Origin: Opitutaceae bacterium
GTDB taxonomy: Bacteria; Verrucomicrobiota; Verrucomicrobiae; Opitutales; Opitutaceae
Assembly: GCA_031266495.1 (NCBI GenBank)
Contig: JAISAX010000640.1
Span: forward strand, 1-6,741
Reading direction: 5' to 3'
DNA: 6,741 nt
Made by a program: the position numbers and the translations under genes. Below the pieces are notes generated by a model. That model had not been told where the DNA came from and did not search any database. It worked only from the letters and a program-made list of their open reading frames with translations. Below are positions 1-5,835 of this stretch, piece after piece. Within the stretch, counting starts at the first letter, position 1, and each line of letters starts with the position of its first letter.

Positions 1-108
1 TCATGATTTTGTCTGGAAAAATATCAAGAAAATATATATTTTTTCGGCCGAAAATATCATCATGTATAGCAATAAGTTATGCATTTATCCCATTTGATTT
101 AATTTTAA
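1..108. other. AT-rich stretch without a recognisable gene
   Basis: About 27% GC by hand count, far below the GC-rich genes that follow. All three + frames were read: the frame used by the downstream prepilin-like remnant has several stops here (the last at 106-108), and the other two give no protein family I recognise. The only structure seen is the perfect 14-bp palindrome TTTTCGGCCGAAAA at 41-54, which could be an operator half-site pair or chance. It may be ordinary intergenic DNA or the scar where the 5' part of the next gene was lost. Confidence 0.5.
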
Positions 109-537
109 ACACGCTCTTACGGCCAATGGGACAGGGGAAAGGGGCAGGTTTATATTTGCCCCGAATCCTGGCTCAGGACCAACTATCGCGAAGGAACAAG
201 CTACGGATTGAACGGAGGTCTTTTTACCAGCTTCGACAAACCGGCGTTGCTTGATCTTTCCGGTTCAACCAATTGGTCGCACAGTATCCTGCTCGGGGAT
301 GGGTGCTGGATCGGAACACAGTTTACTTCCTGGATTGGCCCGATGGAAAAAGGGAGCGCAAGTCTGCGTCTGCCCGGACGCACTTTCCCCGATACCACGG
401 TCAATTCCGAACATACGGATGGCGGCGCGAACCTTGTTTTTTGCGACGGGCATATCAAATATCAAAAAGATACCCGCATCCTCGGTGAGGCCAAATACTA
501 CAACGGAGGAGCGGAGGATGTCTGGTCCCTGAAATAG
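109..537 (+). pseudogene. 5'-truncated prepilin-like H-X9-DG protein, C-terminal remnant
   Basis: The open frame from 109 to the TAG at 535-537 encodes the C-terminal part of a type II secretion/pseudopilin-like protein of the H-X9-DG family. Visible marks are VYICPES (near 157-177), a TSYGLNGG segment (near 199-219), and the terminal signature EHTDGGANLVFCDGH near 409-453. Full family members start with a prepilin cleavage and helix segment (FTLIELLVVIAI type) and are usually over 200 residues. Here there is no ATG in frame, no pilin helix, and stops just upstream at 100-102 and 106-108, so the truncation lies inside the window and is not caused by its edge. A TTG at 208-210 is inside the conserved SYGLN segment and is unlikely to be a start. 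The spacing between His and Asp-Gly is ten residues, not the usual nine. The cellular role of the family is unknown; such genes are highly multicopy in Verrucomicrobiota, Lentisphaerota and Planctomycetes, so a decaying copy is unsurprising. Confidence 0.7.
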
Positions 538-561
538 GGGAACTTCCAAAACTACATTTTT

Positions 562-687
562 AACCGCGAATGGACGCGAATGGACGCGAATTCGGAAAGA
601 AGGGTGAAAGAATGATGAAATGCCATGATTATCCGGATATGGATTTGTTGTCTTTTCATTCGCGTTCATTCGCGTCCATTCGCGGTT
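562..687. repeat. Long inverted repeat with 10-nt-period arms
   Basis: The left arm (562-590) and right arm (659-687) are 29 bases each and reverse-complementary at 28 positions, separated by a 68-base loop. Each arm is built of tandem 10-mers, cgcgaatgga repeated, giving a strict 10-nt period. The sequence ends 54 bases before the sialidase start. The loop has no gene I recognise. The arms resemble a widely dispersed intergenic repeat style (cgaatgaacgcgaat-like) that I recall from environmental bacteria; that link is from memory and not tested here. In RNA it would form one long stem, but there is no U-run, so I do not call it an intrinsic terminator. Confidence 0.85.
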
Positions 688-741
688 GGTTTGCCGGATT
701 GAAAAAAGAAAGTTTCAGAACCCTTCACAGAAAAAAACAGG

Positions 742-1905
742 ATGAAAAATCAGGAATATAATACAGGCTCCCGGCGCACGGACGGTGGTGTCCGGCCTTT
801 TTTCGAGTCGGTGGATCTCTTTCACGCGGGTGAAATGGGCTATGCAAGCGGGCGCATCCCCGCCCTGACTCATGTTAGGGACGGGGTTTTGCTTGCCGCG
901 TGGGAAGCCCGCCGCGGCGGCGCGGACGGATTCCCCGGAGACTGGGTGGATATTGATATCATGATGCGCCGAAGCGAGGATGGCGGCGCGACATGGAGTC
1001 CTGTCACCCCACTGGCGGATGGGGGGATCCTTCCTGCCCACAATACCAATCTGGTTGTCGATGCCGAGGGCACGGTGCATCTGGTCTTTTTTATCAACTA
1101 CGCCCATGCGTTTCACGCCATCAGCAGGGATTGCGGACGCACCTTTGGCACGCCTCGCGATATCACGCCTGTGTTTCAGGAATTTCAGGAGGATTATCTC
1201 TGGAATGTCATTGCGGCTGGTCCGGGGCACGGGCTTGTCACGCGAGCCGGACGCATCCTTCTCCCGGTGTGGCTGAGCAATGGCGGAAAAAAACATCGCC
1301 CGTCGGTGGTCTCCTCTATTTATAGCGACGATTGCGGACGCTCCTGGCGACGCGGCGAGATAATCCCCCCGAAGCTGTCCAATATGAGCGAGACAACGGG
1401 CGTGGAATTGGAAAACGGGGAAATCCTGTTTAATATTCGCTCCGAAGACCGGGCTTGTCGCAGGGCTTTGTCGCGGAGCATGGACGGGGCGACAAACTGG
1501 TCGCAGCCGGCTCTGGACAAGGTTCTCAGGGAACCGGTCTGCATGGGCAATATGTTGCGTCTCGACTTTGCCGATCACCGCACCGGCGATCCTGGCCGGG
1601 TGCTCTTTTGCAATCCCGACAACGAAACCTGGAGCGGGAAATATGGTCCGTCCTGGGATGGGAACAAGGATCGCCTGAATCTCACGTTGCGGATGAGTTT
1701 CGATGATTGCGCGACGTGGCCGGTTTCCCGTGTAGTCGATGCAGGCATCGCCGGTTATTGTGATCTCGCGCATGATGGCCACGAAAATATCTATATTCTC
1801 TATGAAAAGGGAGGCGTTGACAATTCGATGTGGATCAATCGCTCCGTCGCCTTCGTCCGTCTGAATACAGCGTGGCTGACGTTTTCGCAGGGGCCGTCCG
1901 CGTAA
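742..1905 (+). CDS. Sialidase (exo-alpha-sialidase, GH33-type, BNR/Asp-box propeller)
   Basis: A 387-residue protein, close to the length of single-domain sialidases, predicted to cleave terminal sialic acid or a related nonulosonic acid from glycans. The six-bladed propeller signature is clear: Asp boxes at residues 78-85 (SEDGGATW), 128-135, 195-202, 246-253 and 319-326, three of them with Cys near the usual Gly. The catalytic set is complete by motif and spacing: Arg38 in GRIP, acid/base Asp62 (24 residues on), Glu217, Arg233 in NIR (16 after the Glu), Arg311, and nucleophile Tyr339 in GYCDL (28 after Arg311). The ATG at 742 is the first possible start after the in-frame stop at 700-702; an agg lies immediately before it, so no properly spaced ribosome site is visible. 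The N-terminus is polar with no signal peptide, so the enzyme should be cytoplasmic, or exported by an unrecognised route. The nearby acetylesterase-like remnant supports a sialic acid context, though the true substrate could be another nonulosonate. Confidence 0.87.
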   Translation: MKNQEYNTGSRRTDGGVRPFFESVDLFHAGEMGYASGRIPALTHVRDGVLLAAWEARRGGADGFPGDWVDIDIMMRRSEDGGATWSPVTPLADGGILPAHNTNLVVDAEGTVHLVFFINYAHAFHAISRDCGRTFGTPRDITPVFQEFQEDYLWNVIAAGPGHGLVTRAGRILLPVWLSNGGKKHRPSVVSSIYSDDCGRSWRRGEIIPPKLSNMSETTGVELENGEILFNIRSEDRACRRALSRSMDGATNWSQPALDKVLREPVCMGNMLRLDFADHRTGDPGRVLFCNPDNETWSGKYGPSWDGNKDRLNLTLRMSFDDCATWPVSRVVDAGIAGYCDLAHDGHENIYILYEKGGVDNSMWINRSVAFVRLNTAWLTFSQGPSA

Positions 1906-1910
1906 CTTCA

Positions 1911-1937
1911 GCACATAAAATACATAAAACACATGAG
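1911..1937 (+). repeat. 9-nt-period repeat, upstream copy
   Basis: Three tandem units of the type acataaaat / acataaaac / acatgagac follow six bases after the sialidase stop. A shorter copy of the same sequence, gcacataaaacacatga, lies at 2144-2160, so the pair brackets the inverted repeat at 1972-2074 in direct orientation. Just downstream (1945-1957) is a small hairpin, gcggc-gga-gccgc. Confidence 0.7.
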
Positions 1938-1971
1938 ACCTGGAGCGGCGGAGCCGCAATCAAAGATTTAT

Positions 1972-2074
1972 CGAAGAGGTGCCCACGAAATACACGAAAG
2001 AACACGAAAAACAAACCATCGGATTTCTGCCTTTTTTTTCGTGTTCCTTCGTGTGTTTCGTGGGCACCTCTTCG
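1972..2074. repeat. Long inverted repeat with cacgaaa-type arms
   Basis: The left arm (1972-2009) and right arm (2037-2074) are 38 bases each and reverse-complementary at 36 positions, around a 27-base loop (2010-2036). The inner part of each arm contains acgaaa units spaced 9 and 10 bases apart, the same construction as the repeat at 562-687 but with a different unit. The outer part begins cgaagaggtgcccacga. A run of eight T (2032-2039) spans the end of the loop and the start of the right arm, so it is not placed as in an intrinsic terminator. No gene is visible in the 1906-2156 gap. Confidence 0.88.
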
Positions 2075-2143
2075 GCAGCCATTCAATACAGGTCCGCTCC
2101 ATAGGGAAATCATACGCAAAAAAAACAACTCTCAAGGTTAGTA

Positions 2144-2160
2144 GCACATAAAACACATGA
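2144..2160 (+). repeat. 9-nt-period repeat, downstream copy containing a start codon
   Basis: The sequence gcacataaaacacatga matches the end of the repeat at 1911-1937, apart from one missing 9-nt unit. Its ATG (2157-2159) is the start codon of the glycoside hydrolase gene. The nearest purine-rich stretch, aagg at 2134-2137, is about 19 bases from the start and too far for a normal ribosome site. Confidence 0.7.
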
Positions 2161-4361
2161 AAATTTCCCGATACTCCCGCTGCCTGATCCTGATCCTCGT
2201 TCTGGTTCTCCTGATTATACCGGATTTTCTCCTTTCCTGGGTCAGCGCCGCCGTGGCACCGGACTTTGCGCAGGAGCGAGTTGCTATAATGGAGTTTCAG
2301 GGGACCGAAAACGGACTGGCGGTCATGTCCCTGAAAAATCCCGGGCCGGTCCGGCTTTTGTTAAAACGGGGGCGGGGCGAATGGAAAAATCCGCGCAGCG
2401 AGCTGGTTATAAAAAACTTTTGGGGCGGGACCGTGGCGGCGATCCGGACCAGCGTTCAGGTGGAGGGAGGGGCGATCCGGCTTGATATCCGGCATGAACA
2501 GCCGGAGTGCGGCTGGTTTGCCTGTCATGTGACGCTCCGCGACGATGACGGGGAATGGCGCGTTTCACGTGTGCTGGATGATGGCATGGGGAAGCCGGAC
2601 ATCGAACAATTTGTCTGGCCCATGTATGCGATTGTCCCGGAGCCAAGGCCACGAAATGAAATCGCGGATTGTCCGGTCGCCGTGGATACGCTGGTTGCGA
2701 CAAGCAACAAAAATATCCCGGATGACAGACAACTGGAACTGGCGCACCTCCTCGGCGTAAAATGGATACGCGAACGAATCGCCTGGGGCTGGATCGAACC
2801 GGAATCCGGGAAACAGGATTGGGACGGCTCCACACGGGGAGGCAACCAGTTCCGGCATGGCGGGCGGGTGCGCGATATAGCATCCTGGTGTCAGGAAAAA
2901 GGCATTGCCATACTGGAGGTGTTTCACGGGATTCCCGCATGGGCGGCGGAGGCCGATAATGCGCCATTCAAGACGTTTCCCGAAGATTTGCGCACGTTTT
3001 ACCGCTGGCTCAAGGATACGGCCGGCGTCCTGAGTCCCGCCGTGGCGGCCTGGTCGATATGGAACGAACAGGACATCGGCTTTTTTTGCGAGGAGGGGCC
3101 GGACGAATATGCGGCGTTTCTTAAAACCGGGGCGCTGGCCTTGCGCGACGCGCCGGGCCGTCCGCAGGTGTTGCCCGGTTCCTTTGCCCGTGATCCGCGC
3201 GTGGGCGGCTATATGGATACGCTTTCGGCCAACGCCGTGTCGCCGTATTTTGATATTTACGATTTCCACACCTATGCGCCGCTCTCCGGTCGGCGCTTTG
3301 AGGGAACAACAGGCATCCATCTGGAACTGGCTGAAAAGGCAAACAAGACAGAGGCATGGCTGACCGAGACCGCGTTTGGCTTTACCAGGGGAAAACCACC
3401 GGCCCGGGCAGCCAGCCGGGAAGAGCAGGTGCGGTATCTGGTCGGTTCGTATTCCCTGGCATTCTCGATGGGAGTAAAGCGTGCGTTCTGGCATGCCTTG
3501 CGGCCCGCCGCGCCCATGGCCGCGCATCAATATGGAATGATAAACGCCAATCTTGAACCCTTCCCCGTTTATCAGGCGATGGCAGTGATGGCCCACACCC
3601 TGGGGAACGGACATTATATGGGAAAACTGGCAACGGCGGACAATGTTCCCGTGCATCTCTATAAGGATGGAAAAACCGAGGTGGCACTGGTGCATTCGGA
3701 CCGGCAGACAACGACCATCGGCCCCGTATCGTCCGCGACCACGGCCATTGATGTCATGGGCGGGGTTCTTGAAATCAGGACGATGGGGGGGGGAGGGGCG
3801 GATCTGGCAGAGGTGAGCAATCATGGCTGGCCTTTTTATCTCCGGAACACGGCCTGGGCCGGACGCATCACCTCGCCACCGCCACCAGCCGTGCGAGCCG
3901 CGGCATCACCGGATCGCCGGGACAGGGACAGGGACAGGGACACGCCCTCCGGCGTGGTAATCCGGGTCAAATATCTGCAAGAAAATGTGTCCTTCGATCC
4001 GGGCAAAAAAGAGCGGAATTGGGACGGCGTTGCGTCCAACTGGGCGCCGCGCGGATACGTTTTTACTCCCGGCGAAAAGATAAACGCCCGGATCGAGATC
4101 TATAATTTTTCGCCAACACCGGCCAGCGGACCGGTTGTTTCATCGGGGCCGGACGGGATGCGTGTGGAGCCAGCCCGGCTGCACTACACCGTGCAGCCCG
4201 GCGACCGCGCGATTCTGGACGTCGCCATAACGCTGTCCGGCACAGGCGGGGAAAAGGGGGGTAATATCAAATTTGAGGCAAGGAATCATCCACCGGGCGG
4301 GCAGCGAGAGGATGTCATGGATGTCTCCGTGAGCAAATGGCTGCCGCGTACCAGGGAATGA
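2157..4361 (+). CDS. Secreted multidomain glycoside hydrolase, clan GH-A-like TIM barrel
   Basis: A 734-residue protein with an N-terminal signal sequence: a basic start, a hydrophobic core at residues 9-28 and a likely cleavage near WVSA-AVA (about 31). Residues 35-165 look like a beta-sandwich domain. Residues 170-485 look like a (beta/alpha)8 glycosidase: GVKWIRERIAWGWIEP (200-215), a putative acid/base Glu304 in WNEQD and a putative nucleophile Glu404 in WLTETAF, 100 residues apart, as in retaining clan GH-A enzymes such as GH39 or GH5. A short beta-rich region follows (490-570), then a low-complexity linker (573-599) with SPPPP and an RDRDRDRD run, then a C-terminal beta-sandwich-like domain (600-725). 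I cannot assign a GH family or substrate. The start lies inside a repeat and has no clear ribosome site. The stop overlaps the start of the acetylesterase-like gene as ATGA, implying a shared transcript. Confidence 0.75.
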   Translation: MKISRYSRCLILILVLVLLIIPDFLLSWVSAAVAPDFAQERVAIMEFQGTENGLAVMSLKNPGPVRLLLKRGRGEWKNPRSELVIKNFWGGTVAAIRTSVQVEGGAIRLDIRHEQPECGWFACHVTLRDDDGEWRVSRVLDDGMGKPDIEQFVWPMYAIVPEPRPRNEIADCPVAVDTLVATSNKNIPDDRQLELAHLLGVKWIRERIAWGWIEPESGKQDWDGSTRGGNQFRHGGRVRDIASWCQEKGIAILEVFHGIPAWAAEADNAPFKTFPEDLRTFYRWLKDTAGVLSPAVAAWSIWNEQDIGFFCEEGPDEYAAFLKTGALALRDAPGRPQVLPGSFARDPRVGGYMDTLSANAVSPYFDIYDFHTYAPLSGRRFEGTTGIHLELAEKANKTEAWLTETAFGFTRGKPPARAASREEQVRYLVGSYSLAFSMGVKRAFWHALRPAAPMAAHQYGMINANLEPFPVYQAMAVMAHTLGNGHYMGKLATADNVPVHLYKDGKTEVALVHSDRQTTTIGPVSSATTAIDVMGGVLEIRTMGGGGADLAEVSNHGWPFYLRNTAWAGRITSPPPPAVRAAASPDRRDRDRDRDTPSGVVIRVKYLQENVSFDPGKKERNWDGVASNWAPRGYVFTPGEKINARIEIYNFSPTPASGPVVSSGPDGMRVEPARLHYTVQPGDRAILDVAITLSGTGGEKGGNIKFEARNHPPGGQREDVMDVSVSKWLPRTRE
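3785..3793 (+). repeat. Run of nine G inside the glycoside hydrolase gene
   Basis: Nine consecutive G, then A and four more G, encode the MGGGGA segment at residues 543-548. The reading frame is intact at this length. A change of one base would cut off the linker and the C-terminal domain but leave the catalytic barrel. Confidence 0.9.
3919..3942 (+). repeat. Four perfect copies of GGGACA in the linker
   Basis: The hexamer GGGACA is repeated exactly four times and encodes the Arg-Asp run at about residues 588-595 of the glycoside hydrolase. Because the unit is six bases, gain or loss of a copy adds or removes two residues without a frameshift, so linker length may vary between strains. Confidence 0.9.
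4358..4361 (+). promoter_or_regulatory. ATGA stop-start overlap, probable translational coupling
   Basis: The TGA of the glycoside hydrolase (4359-4361) shares bases with an ATG at 4358-4360 in the acetylesterase frame. An aggg stands just upstream at 4353-4356. Other in-frame ATGs at 4337, 4364, 4376 and 4385 are possible starts. The 4358 choice is favoured by the overlap; 4385 would give the tidiest signal peptide. Confidence 0.55.
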
Positions 4362-5544
4362 TAATGGCGAACAGGATGACTACTATGATAACCACCCGAC
4401 TTGCCCGTGCCATTGTCCGAACCCTCGGGGGCGCGCTCGCCATCACCATCGCGGTTGGCGGCGGCGTCACGTTGCCGAGCGTGTTGCGCGCAGCCGTCAC
4501 GCTGCCACCCGTGTTTTCCGGGCACATGGTGTTGCAGCGTTCCGTCAAAACCCCGGTGTGGGGACGCGCCGCGCCAGGCGAAAACGTCACCGTCGGCCTC
4601 GCCGCGTCGCCCGCTGCCGCCAGTGCCACGCCTGTTGTCTCGGCCAGCGCCGCCACCGGGGCGGATGGACGCTGGCGGATCGATCTGGATTTGTCCAACC
4701 CCGCGCATGTATCCGCCGGACCATTTCAGCTTTTTGTCAAGACCGGGGCCGGCGACACGCTGGTCGTTCCCGATGTCGTTATCGGCGAGGTGTGGTTCGC
4801 CTCCGGCCAGTCCAACATGGAGTTTCCCATGCGCGCCGCCGGTTCGGCGGAGGAAATCGCGGCGTCCACCAACGACCGGATACGTTTTTTCACCGTTTAT
4901 CCCCGGCAGGCCTTGCCGGCTCCGGCGCCCGAAGTTGCCGGCAAGTGGACGGTCGCCTCGCCGGCCAACACGCCCGGCTTCCCCGCACCGGCCAGGCCGT
5001 GCTCATTGACGTCGGCGAAGGCGGCGATGTCCACCCGCGAAGCAAACGCGAAGCGGGCGCGCGCCTCGCGGCCCTGGCTCTCGCCGGCGATTATGGCAAA
5101 GAGATCATCAGTACCGGCCCCATGTATGACTCGATGCGAATCGAAGGAAACGCGATTCGTATCCGGTTCAAAAATACGACACCATCCGGCCCGGTCGCTC
5201 CCCGCTCCGGCGCCGGTGCCGACGCCGACGCTGGCGCCGCGCTTGTCGCGCGTCCCGTGCCCGCCGTGCAGTTGTGGAAAAGCCTGCCTGAACGCGAGAC
5301 CCGTCCCCTCAAACGCAACAGCCCCGAAAGCCAGCTTGAAGGATTCACCATTCGCGGAGCCGCCGGTGAGAAATGGCATTGGGCCAGCGCGACGATTGAC
5401 GCCGCCACGAACACCGTGCTTGTTTCCTCGCCCGGGGTTCCCCGCCCGCAGGCCGTGCGTTATGCATGGTTTTCCAATCCGACATGCAACCTCTATAACG
5501 CAGCCGGTTTCCCCGCCTGTCCTTTCTGCACGGATACAGATTAA
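4358..5544 (+). pseudogene. Sialate O-acetylesterase-like gene with out-of-frame internal deletion
   Basis: The family is made of SGNH-hydrolase esterases that remove acetyl groups from sialic acids or plant glycans. From 4358 the N-terminal part has a signal peptide (residues about 12-46), then AVTLPPVFSGHMVLQR, PVWGRAAPGE, and GEVWFASGQSNMEFPM with catalytic Ser152 (codon 4811-4813), ending at SPANTPGF (last codon 4979-4981). The family then normally runs FSAVGYFFGRE, WGGT and WYQGES blocks; none is present. Instead the next frame at once reads LPRTGQAVLIDVGEGGDVHP (from 4978), with the likely Asp-His pair at 5026-5034, then GDYGKEIISTGPMY, VRYAWFSNPTCNLYN and the family's usual end, stopping at 5542-5544. 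The junction is near 4975-4984. My estimate from memory of the family is that about 180-200 residues are missing. The original frame stays open to 5701, but that tail has no family similarity. A sequencing error cannot explain the missing blocks, so the gene is probably dead. Confidence 0.85.
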
Positions 5545-5556
5545 TCGACATTACGC
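5538..5556 (+). repeat. Imperfect direct repeat, left copy
   Basis: The left copy, agattaatcgacattacgc, matches agattaactgacgttacgc at 5695-5713 at 16 of 19 positions. It includes the TAA stop of the acetylesterase remnant (5542-5544). The two copies flank the palindrome mosaic at 5551-5688. The three mismatches argue against a fresh target-site duplication. Confidence 0.65.
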
Positions 5557-5688
5557 GAAGCCGGAGCGGCGGCATTCCTGCCGCTCCGGCGAGGCGCGAA
5601 GCGCCTCGCCACTTTGCCTCTCGAACCGGCGACGCTTCGCGTCGCCGCAGCGGTCTGGAGACCGCCGCTCCAGTTCCCGCCTGCGTAA
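5551..5688. repeat. Mosaic of nested palindromes with inverted ends, possible non-autonomous element
   Basis: The outer ends are inverted: ttacgc (5551-5556) with gcgtaa (5683-5688), and ggagcggcgg (5563-5572) with ccgccgctcc (5662-5671). Inside are consecutive hairpins: 5561-5570 with 5580-5589 (10 bp, overlapping the outer stem), 5588-5597 with 5601-5610 (10 bp, loop gaa), 5627-5635 with 5639-5647 (9 bp, loop ttc), and 5650-5655 with 5660-5665 (6 bp, loop tgga). All stems are perfect. There is no coding capacity. It starts seven bases after the stop of the acetylesterase remnant. It resembles REP/BIME or MITE-type elements in organisation; no named family is assigned. Confidence 0.75.
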
Positions 5689-5715
5689 CATCAGAGATTA
5701 ACTGACGTTACGCAG
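5681..5715. repeat. Inverted repeat ctgcgtaac ... gttacgcag
   Basis: Bases 5681-5694 pair with 5702-5715 at 13 of 14 positions around the loop agattaa. It shares its left side with the right end of the mosaic at 5551-5688 and contains the start and core of the right direct-repeat copy (5695-5713). Confidence 0.75.
5695..5713 (+). repeat. Imperfect direct repeat, right copy
   Basis: This is the partner of 5538-5556, with 16 of 19 bases identical. It forms the loop and right arm of the inverted repeat at 5681-5715. Confidence 0.65.
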
Positions 5716-5723
5716 TGCCCCAC

Positions 5724-5751
5724 GCAGGGGCTTCGCAAACGAAGCCCCTGC
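5724..5751. repeat. Perfect 12-bp hairpin, loop caaa
   Basis: gcaggggcttcg (5724-5735) pairs perfectly with cgaagcccctgc (5740-5751). No U-run follows on either strand, so an intrinsic terminator is not supported, though it could stabilise an mRNA end. The cttcg/cgaag core recurs in the neighbouring mosaic, suggesting a common repeat family. Confidence 0.8.
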
Positions 5752-5835
5752 CTTCGGAGCGGAAACCTGATCGGCAATCGACAGCCGGTGATGACATCGC
5801 CAAGGAGATCAATTTCGGCAGCCACCAGACACACT

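Noticed and set aside
3..254. 83-codon open frame at the window start
   Set aside because: It begins in AT-rich DNA and then overlaps the prepilin-like frame, whose family motifs are in another frame; no recognisable protein.
562..590. CRISPR-like short tandem repeat
   Set aside because: Units of 10 bases are adjacent with no spacers, and the arm is mirrored as an inverted repeat; no cas gene is present.
265..669. Minus-strand open frame starting in the inverted repeat
   Set aside because: It reads across the repeat arms and the reverse of the prepilin remnant; its start MNANEKT is simply translated repeat.
715..1959. Long minus-strand open frame (414 codons) opposite the sialidase
   Set aside because: It is a shadow of the sialidase codons in GC-rich DNA; the translation shows no family features, while the + strand has all catalytic motifs.
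2032..2039. T-run as part of an intrinsic terminator
   Set aside because: It overlaps the loop-right arm border of the inverted repeat instead of following a GC-rich stem.
2565..3824. Long minus-strand open frame (419 codons) opposite the glycoside hydrolase
   Set aside because: Same reason: no recognisable domain, and the + strand carries a signal peptide and catalytic motifs.
4982..5701. Second half of the 4337-5701 open frame as real protein
   Set aside because: After the deletion junction the frame is rich in Pro, Arg, Ser and Ala without family similarity and runs through the palindromes; the genuine C-terminal sequence is in the next frame, ending at 5544.
5724..5751. Hairpin as an intrinsic terminator for the acetylesterase transcript
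   Set aside because: The stem is strong, but no T-run follows on either strand.
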